Of a DNA stretch of 64,000 nt, positions 32,185-40,129 are shown piece by piece. Positions within the stretch are counted from its first letter, which is position 1. The number at the start of each line of letters is the position of its first letter. The DNA is taken from NCBI GenBank assembly GCA_964438705.1, contig CAYTKQ010000006.1:62001-126000 (forward strand), written 5' to 3'. A model generated the notes under the pieces. That model worked only from the letters and a program-made list of their open reading frames with translations, had not been told where the DNA came from and ran no database searches. The position numbers and the translations under genes are program-made. Source of the DNA: Christensenella sp964438705 (GTDB taxonomy: Bacteria; Bacillota; Clostridia; Christensenellales; Christensenellaceae).

Positions 32185-33125
32185 TATATGCTATTTTCCA
32201 ATTCCAAGGCCAGAACAAGCGCGGGGATACTCTCTGATAAGTCAGTGATTCCCGGCTTTTTATCCAGTATCCGCTCCAGGCTGTAAGTGAGGGAGTCGTA
32301 GTAGACATTCGCTTCGGGAATAGAAATCGTCTGCTTTTGCTCATTGTCATAGAGGGTCATTTGTGCCGCATTGCCGTCTTTGCACCATGAGGTCTCGGTG
32401 TAAACCAGCGCGGCACGTTCAAAGGTAGCCTCTATTCGGCTCTGCACCCCCATTGATAACGGCATAAGCGTAGAGGTGGTGACCTGTACAGGCACGCCGC
32501 TTTCACTTTTTAATACTAAGTCAATACTTGCTCCATTTTTCTCTGGTACATCAATAGCAGATGCACCGTGGATGGATAGCGTTCCAAGGCACCAATCCAG
32601 CCAAGCAAAATCACAATAGCAGCTTTCCAGCGGCAGCACCGAAAGCCCCATAGGGTGTTCACCCCACACGGGGGCGTTGCGTCCTACTACTTGCAAGGAT
32701 AAGAGCCTTCCATATTCGCCGGAAACAATTTTTTCTTTTAGGAATGTGTTTACCGCCCCAAAGCGCGTAAACAAGTTTACCAGCACCCGCTTACCTGTGC
32801 GGCGAGATGCCTCCGTCAGCTTTTCCGCCTCGGCAAGTGTGGGACAGACAGGGATTTCACAAATCACGTCTTTTCCATGCTCCATCGCACGGACTGCCAT
32901 TTCTGTGTGAAGCGCGGGTGGCAGCGCAATCGTTACGATGTCCACCGTGGAATCGCATAAGATATCGTCTGCGTTGGTTGTCCCGTGAAGGCCCATTTGT
33001 GCCGATAGTTTCTCTGCCTTTTTCTGAGTTCGGCTGAAAAATGTAACTTCGTCCACCAATGGATGATTCGAAAAGGTTTGCAGATGCACCACGCCGAATC
33101 CGGTTCCTAATACTCCAATTTTCAT
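32184..33125 (-). CDS. Gfo/Idh/MocA-family oxidoreductase
   Basis: A 313-residue NAD(P)-dependent dehydrogenase-like protein. The Rossmann start is KIGVLGTGFGVVHLQTF. The family EKP-type motif is altered to CEIPVCPTLAEAEKL, where the usual catalytic Lys is not obvious. The C-terminal alpha/beta domain spans about 125-313. Substrates of the family are sugars and related polyols; none can be named here. It starts 13 bp after the PPOX gene with AAGGAGGG before the ATG, so the two form an operon divergent from the WYL regulator. Confidence 0.85.
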   Translation of the reverse strand: MKIGVLGTGFGVVHLQTFSNHPLVDEVTFFSRTQKKAEKLSAQMGLHGTTNADDILCDSTVDIVTIALPPALHTEMAVRAMEHGKDVICEIPVCPTLAEAEKLTEASRRTGKRVLVNLFTRFGAVNTFLKEKIVSGEYGRLLSLQVVGRNAPVWGEHPMGLSVLPLESCYCDFAWLDWCLGTLSIHGASAIDVPEKNGASIDLVLKSESGVPVQVTTSTLMPLSMGVQSRIEATFERAALVYTETSWCKDGNAAQMTLYDNEQKQTISIPEANVYYDSLTYSLERILDKKPGITDLSESIPALVLALELENSI

Positions 33126-33138
33126 TTATATACCCTCC

Positions 33139-33579
33139 TTAAATCATTACCCGAATGCTCTGCGGAACAAAGCGCAGAATGACATAATCCGGTGAAGCAC
33201 AGCCCTGTGGATGGTACTGTACCATCCAGTCTTCCCACTTTTCTGCCTTTAGTTTTTTGTCATCCAAGACCTCAGCGGTACAGGTCAGTATTACGCTGCC
33301 GCGTCCGTTGGTGATGGCAATTTCGGCAGTGGGGTGCGCCAGCAGATTCTTTGCCTTTTGGCTGTTGCGGTTGCACTGCATGAATACCTCGTTTACACCG
33401 GAGCCGCCGAGAAGACTGATAACGGTCAAACGCACACCCTCGTCCTGCCGTGTGCCAAGCGTTACAAATCCTACGCAGCACTCCGCATCCACAGGGACGC
33501 CCAGTCCGATGAACGCCTCAACCTCAGTCCTTGTCTCCGGCGGTAGTCCTTGAACTTCGCCCATGTAATAAACACTCAT
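33139..33579 (-). CDS. Pyridoxamine 5'-phosphate oxidase-like flavin-binding protein
   Basis: A 146-residue split-barrel protein of the PPOX/general-stress type. The fold is suggested by FVTLGTRQDEGVRLTVISLLGGSGVNEVFMQCNRNSQKAKNLLAHPTAEIAI and the following ITNGRGSVILTCTAEVL. Relatives bind FMN or F420 and reduce or sense small molecules. AGAGGAGGA precedes the ATG. It is the first gene of the two-gene operon with the Gfo/Idh oxidoreductase and reads away from the regulator at 33687 across a perfect palindrome. Confidence 0.8.
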   Translation of the reverse strand: MSVYYMGEVQGLPPETRTEVEAFIGLGVPVDAECCVGFVTLGTRQDEGVRLTVISLLGGSGVNEVFMQCNRNSQKAKNLLAHPTAEIAITNGRGSVILTCTAEVLDDKKLKAEKWEDWMVQYHPQGCASPDYVILRFVPQSIRVMI

Positions 33580-33611
33580 TTTGTTGTCCTCCTCTTTTTT
33601 AAGATATTTTG

Positions 33612-33662
33612 AGTATACAGGACGAAGTATGACAACTATGTGTCATACTTCTGTGGTATACT
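33612..33662. promoter_or_regulatory. Divergent promoters with central operator palindrome
   Basis: AAGTATGACA (33625-33634) and TGTCATACTT (33641-33650) form a perfect 10-bp dyad with a six-base centre. TATACT -10 boxes face outward on both sides (33657-33662 rightward; complement of 33612-33617 leftward). This is the expected binding site of the adjacent WYL regulator, controlling itself and the PPOX-Gfo operon. Confidence 0.65.
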
Positions 33663-33686
33663 GAAAATAAATTGGAGGTAGCAGTG

Positions 33687-34628
33687 ATGAAAATTGACAG
33701 ACTGATTTCTATTATAATGCTGTTGTTGGAGCGGCAAAAAATGAGTGTTGCGGAACTTGCGGAAATATGCGAGGTTTCCCCCCGCACGATAAGCCGGGAT
33801 TTAGAAGCAATCAATCAAGCGGGTATCCCCATTGTTTCCTATATGGGCGCGCATGGCGGCGTGGGAATTATGGAGAACTACAAGCTGGAAAAGCGTCTGT
33901 TCTCCACCGCCGATGTGACCACGCTGCTCATGGGGCTTGGATGTATCCGCAGCTCTCTGTCTGGGCAGGAGGTAGCGAACGCTCTTGCTAAAGTAAAAGG
34001 CCTTATACCGGAGCAGCAGCGTCGGGAAATTGAACTTCGTGCCGGGCGGCTCACCATCGACATGACCCCTTGGGTTGGAAATACAAGTCAAACCGATGCC
34101 ATTGATACAATTCAGCAAGCGATGGAGCAAAGTGTCCTGCTTCAGTTTGACTATACCGACCGGCAGGGACAAAAAAGCAGCCGGACAACAGAGCCGTATC
34201 GACTTTTGCTCAAAGAGATGCGGTGGTATTTGGACGCTTATTGTTTAGAACGAAATGATTTCCGGCTGTTTAAGCTTTCTAGAATGAGCGGACTCACAGC
34301 GCTGAGTAGCGCATTTTCCAGACGGGAGTATCAGCCGCAAGCCATTGTTAAGCCGGAATTCCAAGATGAAAATATTGTATACATAAAGCTGCGGGTGCGG
34401 GGCAGTGCCGTGGAGCGGCTGGAGGATTTGTTTGGCCCGGAAGTGTTCGGTGAAATAGACGGAGAGTGGGCGACAGCACGGATACCAATATCAAACGATA
34501 AACGCGGTTATCAATTTTTGATTGGTTTCGGGGCGGATTGTATCTGTGTTGAGCCGGAAAGTGTGCGCGGGGGGATACAGCGGTATTTAAAAGAAATTGT
34601 TGAAATTTATTCAAATACTATACAATGA
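33687..34628 (+). CDS. WYL-domain transcriptional regulator (YafY type)
   Basis: A 313-residue regulator. An N-terminal winged helix (MKIDRLISIIMLLLERQKMSVAELAEICEVSPRTISRDLEAI) is of DeoR/HTH_11 type. A WYL domain follows (about 140-220, LLQFDYTDRQGQKSSRTTEPYRLLLKEMRWYLDAYC), then a WCX-like C-terminal extension. WYL domains sense ligands, often nucleic acid or nucleotide. ATG 33687 has TGGAGGT upstream. It is divergent from the PPOX-Gfo operon across a palindrome, so autoregulation and control of that operon are likely. Confidence 0.9.
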   Translation: MKIDRLISIIMLLLERQKMSVAELAEICEVSPRTISRDLEAINQAGIPIVSYMGAHGGVGIMENYKLEKRLFSTADVTTLLMGLGCIRSSLSGQEVANALAKVKGLIPEQQRREIELRAGRLTIDMTPWVGNTSQTDAIDTIQQAMEQSVLLQFDYTDRQGQKSSRTTEPYRLLLKEMRWYLDAYCLERNDFRLFKLSRMSGLTALSSAFSRREYQPQAIVKPEFQDENIVYIKLRVRGSAVERLEDLFGPEVFGEIDGEWATARIPISNDKRGYQFLIGFGADCICVEPESVRGGIQRYLKEIVEIYSNTIQ

Positions 34629-34750
34629 GTGCTCTTGCCCATGCGCATCCAGATGAATGATTTCGATTGTTTGTTTTTCGCTCTATCATTGCTTTTCATC
34701 CTTCTCAGCATACCAAAAATACCGCATGACGCGGCTTTTTCGGCAGTCTG

Positions 34751-34775
34751 AAACCGCTTAACAAGCGGCTTTTTT
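34751..34775. terminator. Terminator that is also the right copy of the 22-bp repeat
   Basis: CCGCTT-AAC-AAGCGG (34754-34768) followed by CTTTTTT ends the rightward WYL gene; the reverse strand has GGTTTC only. The 22 bp at 34751-34772 repeat 32055-32076 exactly. A shorter hairpin CCGC/GCGG with CTTTTT lies just before it at about 34722-34740. Confidence 0.75.
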
Positions 34776-34780
34776 CTTGC

Positions 34781-35842
34781 TTAAAGGGTCTTTCTCGACG
34801 ATTCCGAATTCTTTTCATGGATGGTGCGGAAGTGATCTGAAACAAGCCGGAAGGTTTCCACCAGCACCGGTGAAAAGGCATGATACTGCGCTTCCTCAAT
34901 ACGGCGGATGGCCTGCTCGTGCGTGTATCCGCTTCCCACCGTCATACGATCATATTGATGCGCAAGCGCCACCGCCTGCGCACAGATCGGGATCTCGTCC
35001 CCGACGAGCTTATCCGGGAAGCCCGACCCATCCCATTTTTCATGATGTGAACGGCAAATATCATAACAATATCTGATATATTCCTTGTTTTCGATGTTGC
35101 GCATCGGCTCAATGAGCTGGCAGCCCTTGACGGTATGCTGCTGCCAGATGAGCACCTCCTCGTCTGTCATTTCCGCATTGCTTTTGTTGAGTATGCGTTC
35201 TGAAATGAGTAATTCCCCGATGTCGTGCAGGACGGACGCCATGCACATCGTTTCGATTGCCTGCGGCGTCAGACCGTATTCGTCGTCGTAATGCTCATAC
35301 AAATAGCGCAGAAGTTCGCGCGTATAGAGCCTTATGCGCAGTACATGTTCCTTGGATTCCGGCGTTTTGGTTTCGAGCACAGAGGTTAGGACCGCGACGA
35401 TGATCTCGTTGATATTGGACAGCGTTTCAGATTTTTCCTCCAGCACTGCCTCAAGGTCGTTTTGATACCGATACAGCTCCAGAATATTTTTCACCCGATG
35501 CAAAACGATCTCCGGCATGAACGGCTTATGGATGAAATCCGCCGCGCCCATCGCAAGACCCTTTTCCTCGGCATCCGCTCCGTCTGCCGCCGTGATCAGC
35601 ATGACGGGTGTGCGCTTGCTGATCCCGTGAAAATTCATGAACTGCAGCACATCATATCCGCTGACCTCGGGCATGATGACGTCGAGAAGCACCAGAGAAA
35701 TATCGTTGCGTTCCCGCTCCAGTAAATCGATGGCTTCCCGTCCTCCGGAGGCGCAGATCGTCTCATATTTTGAATTCAACAAGTTTTCCAGCAGCGCGCG
35801 GTTCAGTTCGATGTCGTCTACAATCAATATTTTCTCACTCAT
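34781..35842 (-). CDS. Response regulator with HD-GYP output domain
   Basis: A 353-residue protein. The receiver (about 5-120) has the acidic pocket VDD, phospho-acceptor Asp in VLLDVIMPEVSG, and the Lys in HKPF. The HD-GYP domain (about 150-340) shows VLHDIGELLI, a metal His in QQHTVKG and SHHEKWDGSGFPDKL. The family hydrolyses cyclic di-GMP. Three positions deviate: HDIGE for HDxGK, GFP for GYP, and AHQYD where ADxYD is usual, so activity is uncertain. ATG 35842 overlaps the Hpt stop as ATGA. It is the last gene of the phosphorelay operon and its probable output. Confidence 0.88.
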   Translation of the reverse strand: MSEKILIVDDIELNRALLENLLNSKYETICASGGREAIDLLERERNDISLVLLDVIMPEVSGYDVLQFMNFHGISKRTPVMLITAADGADAEEKGLAMGAADFIHKPFMPEIVLHRVKNILELYRYQNDLEAVLEEKSETLSNINEIIVAVLTSVLETKTPESKEHVLRIRLYTRELLRYLYEHYDDEYGLTPQAIETMCMASVLHDIGELLISERILNKSNAEMTDEEVLIWQQHTVKGCQLIEPMRNIENKEYIRYCYDICRSHHEKWDGSGFPDKLVGDEIPICAQAVALAHQYDRMTVGSGYTHEQAIRRIEEAQYHAFSPVLVETFRLVSDHFRTIHEKNSESSRKTL

Positions 35843-36191
35843 TGACGTCACCTTCTTCGCTGATCGCCTTTATGATGGCATCATAGGTTTCATAGACTGC
35901 GGCGATTTCCTCCGCATCGGCAAGCTCTCCTTTGCGCAGCGTTTCGCAGAGCACGCTGCTTTTTTCATAGAGCGGGGCCAGACTCAGCGTTCCGCTCACG
36001 CCCTTTAGGGTATGCGCCGCATGAAACGCTTCTTCGACCGCCTCCTTTTCCAGACTTTCCTTAAGCATCCCAATGCTTTTGTCCTCCGGAAATTTTTTGA
36101 GGAACTTCTGATAGAGCGTTTCGTTCCCGCACATCCGTTTCAGACCTGCATCATAGTCCACACCCGCTGCTCTTAACCGATCAACGTTCAT
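35835..36191 (-). CDS. Histidine phosphotransfer (Hpt) protein
   Basis: A 118-residue four-helix Hpt protein. The phospho-accepting His is in EAFHAAHTLKGVSGTLSL, matching the HxxKG signature. It would carry phosphate between the receiver domains of the hybrid kinase and the separate response regulator. Its ATG overlaps the end of the kinase gene by four bases and its stop overlaps the next gene, so three signalling proteins are made in fixed order from one message. Free-standing Hpt genes are uncommon in Firmicutes compared with Proteobacteria. Confidence 0.9.
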   Translation of the reverse strand: MNVDRLRAAGVDYDAGLKRMCGNETLYQKFLKKFPEDKSIGMLKESLEKEAVEEAFHAAHTLKGVSGTLSLAPLYEKSSVLCETLRKGELADAEEIAAVYETYDAIIKAISEEGDVNE

Positions 36192-38815
36192 TTCAATCTT
36201 TCTCCCTTTTTATGATGATATAAAAATTTTTTCAGTGTCTTAAAGATTGCCTCCGGCTCGATCGGTTTGGCAAAATGCTCATTCATGCCGCTTCGCAGCG
36301 CTTCTTCCGCGTCCTCGTAAAACGCGTTCGCCGTCATCGCCAAAATCACCACCGATTGCGCATCCGCGCGTTCTAAGGAACGGATCGCACGCGCAGCCTC
36401 GTGCCCATTCATCACGGGCATATGAATATCCATAACGATTGCGTCATAGTATCCGTCCGGCGAGGCGGCAAACTTATCCAGCGCTTCCTTGCCGTTGTGG
36501 GCGCAGTCCACCTCGAAGCCGACATGTTCGCACAGCTCCTTTGCGATCTCCATATTAAGATCGTTGTCCTCAGTGATCAATATCCGTTTGCCTGTGAAAT
36601 CGAAGCCCGTCTCTTCCTCCGCGACCCCTTCGCCGCTCAGCCGCTGCAGGATGTGGTAGATATCCCCCTGCATGACAGGCTTGGAAAGAAAATCGTCCAC
36701 GCCGGCATGCTTCGCCTCCTGCTCTACATTTTTATGATCGTACGCGGACATAAGAACGATGTAGGCCCCCTCGCCCGCTTCCGCACGAATCCATTCCGCC
36801 GTACGGATGCCGTCCACGTCCGGCATATAAAGGTCCACCAGACAAAGATCAAATTTCTCCCGCGCTTCGCGCACCGCCTTTGCGGCGTCGACTGCTGAGG
36901 ATGCCGCCGACGTCCGTACCCCCAGCTGACTGCACAAAATTTCCAGATGCCCGCGCATCTCCTTATCGTCCTCCACGATCAGAACGTTCATCTCTTTGAT
37001 CTTGTCCGATATTTTGATGGAGATGCCCTCCGTATCGGTTCGCGCAAGCCAAATGCTAAAGGAGAACGCGCTGCCCATATCGGGCACGCTTTCCACCTTG
37101 ATCTCTCCGCCCATCGATTCGATGAACGCCTTTGAAAGGGGCATCCCGAGGCCCGTTCCGCCATACTTTCGGTAGATCGAGGATTCTTCCTGCTCGAACG
37201 GATCAAAGATGCGCTCTATAAATTCCTCCCGCATCCCAATGCCGGTATCCTTCACTTCAAAATACAGGCACACACGGTCGCCCTTGTTCTGCTTTTCCTC
37301 GATCGTCATTCTGATCTTTCCGTGCTCCGGCGTGAATTTCAACGCGTTTGACAGGAAATTGAGCAGCACCTGCTTGATGCGCAGATCATCGCCTTTGAGT
37401 GCGTCGCACGTCACGTTTTTCATCACCACGTCAAAAAACTGCCTATTTTCCTCGGCCTTAGGCTGCATGATCGCCGCGATATCGCCAAGCATGGCGTTGA
37501 GGCTGAATTCGCGGATATCAAGCTCCATTTTTCCGCTCTCGATCTTGGACATGTCGAGAATATCGCCGATGAGTTCTAACAAATGTTTCATGGACATATC
37601 GATTTTTTCGATGTATTCCTTTGCCTTTTCGGGATCGTCCAGATGATATTCAAGCGTACGCAGCGTGCCCGTCATGGCGTTCATCGGCGTTCTGATTTCG
37701 TGGCTCATGCGGGACAAAAATTCGCGCTTGGCCATGTTTGCGCTTTCCGCGCGCTCAAGCGCCGTGCGCATCACGCTCTGCGCACGCCGCGATTCCGTGA
37801 GATCGCTTGTCATGAAAATGTATTTAACGACCTTTCCGTTTTCGATGATCGGATAGCGCTTGCTTAAGAGTTCTTTCTCATCCCCGGTTCTTGGATCGGT
37901 CATGACAAATTCATATTCGTACAATTCATCCGTGCCAAATGACTTTGTGATCCGTTTGAAAGTATGATCATCGAGATAGGCGCGCGCGATCCATATATTT
38001 TTTTTGTATGCCTCCACGGGCAGGCCAAGGATGCGCTCCGCGTTTTCGCTGAGATACTCCACGCTTTCTCCCACGCAGTCGTACACCATGAAAACATCGT
38101 CAATATTTTCAGAAATGATATGGAACAGCATATTGCTGTGGAAGATGTCCGCGTTGCGTTTGGAGATGGTGCGTACACTGGCTAAGGAGAGCAATACTGT
38201 GAACACGATGAGCACGCATCCCCATGCGATCGCCGTTTGATTGATCGATTGGTTCAGCATCCGTGCCTGTGCCACATATCCGTCGATCGACCGCTGTGAA
38301 AAATCGGAGATTTGCGCGAGCAGGGATTCCGTGCTCCTGTAGATCGGGTAGGCTTCTTGAAACAGAAGGCTTTTCGCCTCATCTTCCCTGCCCGCATGGA
38401 TCAGCACAACGACTTGATCATGAAGCGCCTGCAGCGCCTGGACCTGACTCAATAATTGCTCTACGGTTGCGGGATCACCTTCATATTGTTCGCGAAGCGC
38501 TTGCTCTAGTTCCCCTTGTGTTTCGCGCAGAGAATACAGTTTCTCCAGTTCCTCCGCCTGAACATCCTTGTATTCCGGCCCTGTCAGAAGATCCAGCATT
38601 GCATTGCGCGCAAACATGATGCGTGCGCGTATTCGCCACGCCGTCGTATTGGCCGCGAGGGGCCGATCGTAAATCTCACTTGTGTAGGTCGCCAGATGAT
38701 CGGTGTTTCTGATCATCATTCCCGCAAACGCCCCAACGCTCAAAGAGATGATGATCACCGCCATGATCAGCAGCGTATTGATGTTTTTTGGTCTCCACTT
38801 ATCTTTATGCTCCAT
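36188..38815 (-). CDS. Hybrid sensor histidine kinase with two receiver domains
   Basis: An 875-residue membrane kinase. TM1 lies at about 14-36 and TM2 at about 195-217, around an external helical region of the four-helix-bundle chemoreceptor type (TTAWRIRARIMFARNAMLDLLTG). A PAS domain follows (about 235-340), then HisKA with FLSRMSHEIRTPMNAM, HATPase_c with LLNFLSNALKFTPEHG, VKDTGIGM and GGTGLGMPLSKAF. Two receivers end the protein, with Asp in LCLVDLYMPDVDG and AIVMDIHMPVMNG. The start ATG 38815 lies about 25 bp after ccdA and is chosen over a TTG six bases upstream for ribosome-binding-site spacing. The signal is unknown; redox or thiol stress is suggested by the operon. Confidence 0.93.
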   Translation of the reverse strand: MEHKDKWRPKNINTLLIMAVIIISLSVGAFAGMMIRNTDHLATYTSEIYDRPLAANTTAWRIRARIMFARNAMLDLLTGPEYKDVQAEELEKLYSLRETQGELEQALREQYEGDPATVEQLLSQVQALQALHDQVVVLIHAGREDEAKSLLFQEAYPIYRSTESLLAQISDFSQRSIDGYVAQARMLNQSINQTAIAWGCVLIVFTVLLSLASVRTISKRNADIFHSNMLFHIISENIDDVFMVYDCVGESVEYLSENAERILGLPVEAYKKNIWIARAYLDDHTFKRITKSFGTDELYEYEFVMTDPRTGDEKELLSKRYPIIENGKVVKYIFMTSDLTESRRAQSVMRTALERAESANMAKREFLSRMSHEIRTPMNAMTGTLRTLEYHLDDPEKAKEYIEKIDMSMKHLLELIGDILDMSKIESGKMELDIREFSLNAMLGDIAAIMQPKAEENRQFFDVVMKNVTCDALKGDDLRIKQVLLNFLSNALKFTPEHGKIRMTIEEKQNKGDRVCLYFEVKDTGIGMREEFIERIFDPFEQEESSIYRKYGGTGLGMPLSKAFIESMGGEIKVESVPDMGSAFSFSIWLARTDTEGISIKISDKIKEMNVLIVEDDKEMRGHLEILCSQLGVRTSAASSAVDAAKAVREAREKFDLCLVDLYMPDVDGIRTAEWIRAEAGEGAYIVLMSAYDHKNVEQEAKHAGVDDFLSKPVMQGDIYHILQRLSGEGVAEEETGFDFTGKRILITEDNDLNMEIAKELCEHVGFEVDCAHNGKEALDKFAASPDGYYDAIVMDIHMPVMNGHEAARAIRSLERADAQSVVILAMTANAFYEDAEEALRSGMNEHFAKPIEPEAIFKTLKKFLYHHKKGERLK

Positions 38816-38839
38816 GCACAATCCCCATCGCCATAAGAT

Positions 38840-39526
38840 TCAGAATCCAAGATAAAGAAGATACAGCCCCAAAAGCAATATGACCGCGCCAAGGATTCCC
38901 TTGATCCACCTTCCGGCTTTTTCAAATTTTTCGGAGCCTCCAAGCTGATTCAATGCGCCAAGGCCTGTTCCCACGGCGACGATCAGGATGCTGTGGCCGA
39001 TCGAATAGGTCACGAGCATCAGTATCCCTACGCCGAGGTTGATCCCGCTCGATATGACGGCGAGAATGGCCGCCATAACCGGCGTGACACACGGCGAAGC
39101 AAATGCACCGCCCAAAAGCCCCAGCAAGAACGCGCCAAGACCGCCTTTTTTTGTGGTGGTCTGCCGCACGCCGCAGTTTGGAAACAGCTTAATGACGTCC
39201 CACATCACGAGCGCCATGAAAACCATCAGCGCGCCGAGGATAACATACCACCAGCCGCCCATCGCGCTCAAATATTGCCCCAGCGCCGCAAGCAGCGCGC
39301 CGATGGCGGTAAAGGTGACCGTCATGCCCAAACAAAAAAGCAGGGAATACACGAACGCCGAGCGCCTGCCGCTTTTGTTGCCGCTCACATAGCCGATGAC
39401 GAGCGGAAAAGTGGACAGACAGCATGGTGTGAAGGACGTCAATATGCCTGCGAACAGTGCGACGAGCGGGCCGATCCACAGGTTTTGCGTGATCATATCG
39501 CTCAATGACGCGAGAAATTCAGTCAT
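38840..39526 (-). CDS. ccdA: CcdA/DsbD-like thiol-disulfide membrane transporter
   Basis: A 228-residue protein with six predicted transmembrane helices. The paired reactive cysteines are in TSFTPCCLSTFPLVIGYVSG (helix 1) and GAFASPCVTPVMAAIL (helix 4), the two halves of the CcdA/DsbD-beta core. It moves electrons from cytoplasmic thioredoxin across the membrane to extracytoplasmic thioredoxin-like proteins. The upstream neighbour is exactly such a protein, overlapping by four bases. Cytochrome c maturation genes are not seen, so other external thiol targets (spore or envelope proteins) are possible. Confidence 0.92.
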   Translation of the reverse strand: MTEFLASLSDMITQNLWIGPLVALFAGILTSFTPCCLSTFPLVIGYVSGNKSGRRSAFVYSLLFCLGMTVTFTAIGALLAALGQYLSAMGGWWYVILGALMVFMALVMWDVIKLFPNCGVRQTTTKKGGLGAFLLGLLGGAFASPCVTPVMAAILAVISSGINLGVGILMLVTYSIGHSILIVAVGTGLGALNQLGGSEKFEKAGRWIKGILGAVILLLGLYLLYLGF

Positions 39527-39960
39527 GGCGAGGCCTCCGCAAACGCTGTTTGAATGACCATACGCAGCGTATCCTGATCCGTCGCGCCCATATGCGAATC
39601 CACCGGCGTTCCGTCCGCGCCGAGCATCAGGTAGGCCGGAACGCTCGAGGCGCCGAATGCCTGCGCCACCTTGCGCTGTTCATCAATATTCACCGTCACA
39701 AAATTGACCCGGCCCGCATATTCCTGCCGGAGCGCCTCGATGACCGGCTCCATTTCCTTGCAATAGGGGCACCAGTCCGCAGTGAAATCCACGAACACCG
39801 GCAGACCCGGCTCGATCCATTCCGCGACCGCCGCCGCAGGCTCGATGTCCGCCGCCTTTTCCTCCTGAGACATCTTGACCAAAAACACGCACAAAACGAG
39901 CAGGAGCACCACGGTGATGACCGTTACTTTTCCCATTGTTCCGGATAAAAATTTTTTCAT
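39523..39960 (-). CDS. Membrane-anchored thioredoxin-like protein
   Basis: A 145-residue protein. One N-terminal transmembrane helix or uncleaved signal (about 10-28, VTVITVVLLLVLCVFLV) is followed by a thioredoxin fold with the active site FTADWCPYCKEMEPVIEAL and the cis-Pro segment SSVPAYLML. The CPYC motif is glutaredoxin-like in dipeptide but the fold is thioredoxin/ResA-like. It is the likely external partner of CcdA, whose start overlaps its stop. It is first in a five-gene leftward run that continues into the kinase, Hpt and HD-GYP regulator. Confidence 0.9.
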   Translation of the reverse strand: MKKFLSGTMGKVTVITVVLLLVLCVFLVKMSQEEKAADIEPAAAVAEWIEPGLPVFVDFTADWCPYCKEMEPVIEALRQEYAGRVNFVTVNIDEQRKVAQAFGASSVPAYLMLGADGTPVDSHMGATDQDTLRMVIQTAFAEASP

Positions 39961-40129
39961 CTTCCATACTTTCTTCGGGCGTTCAATTTTGTTATGACAA
40001 AAAGCCCGTTTTATGTATCATATCATACTGCCGGGCACATGAAAAGTATGCAATCTTGATTGGCACATGGCTGTGGCGGGCTCCGCCTGCGCACGTGACT
40101 TCTTTGTGTACTGTGTGCGTGGCATCCGC

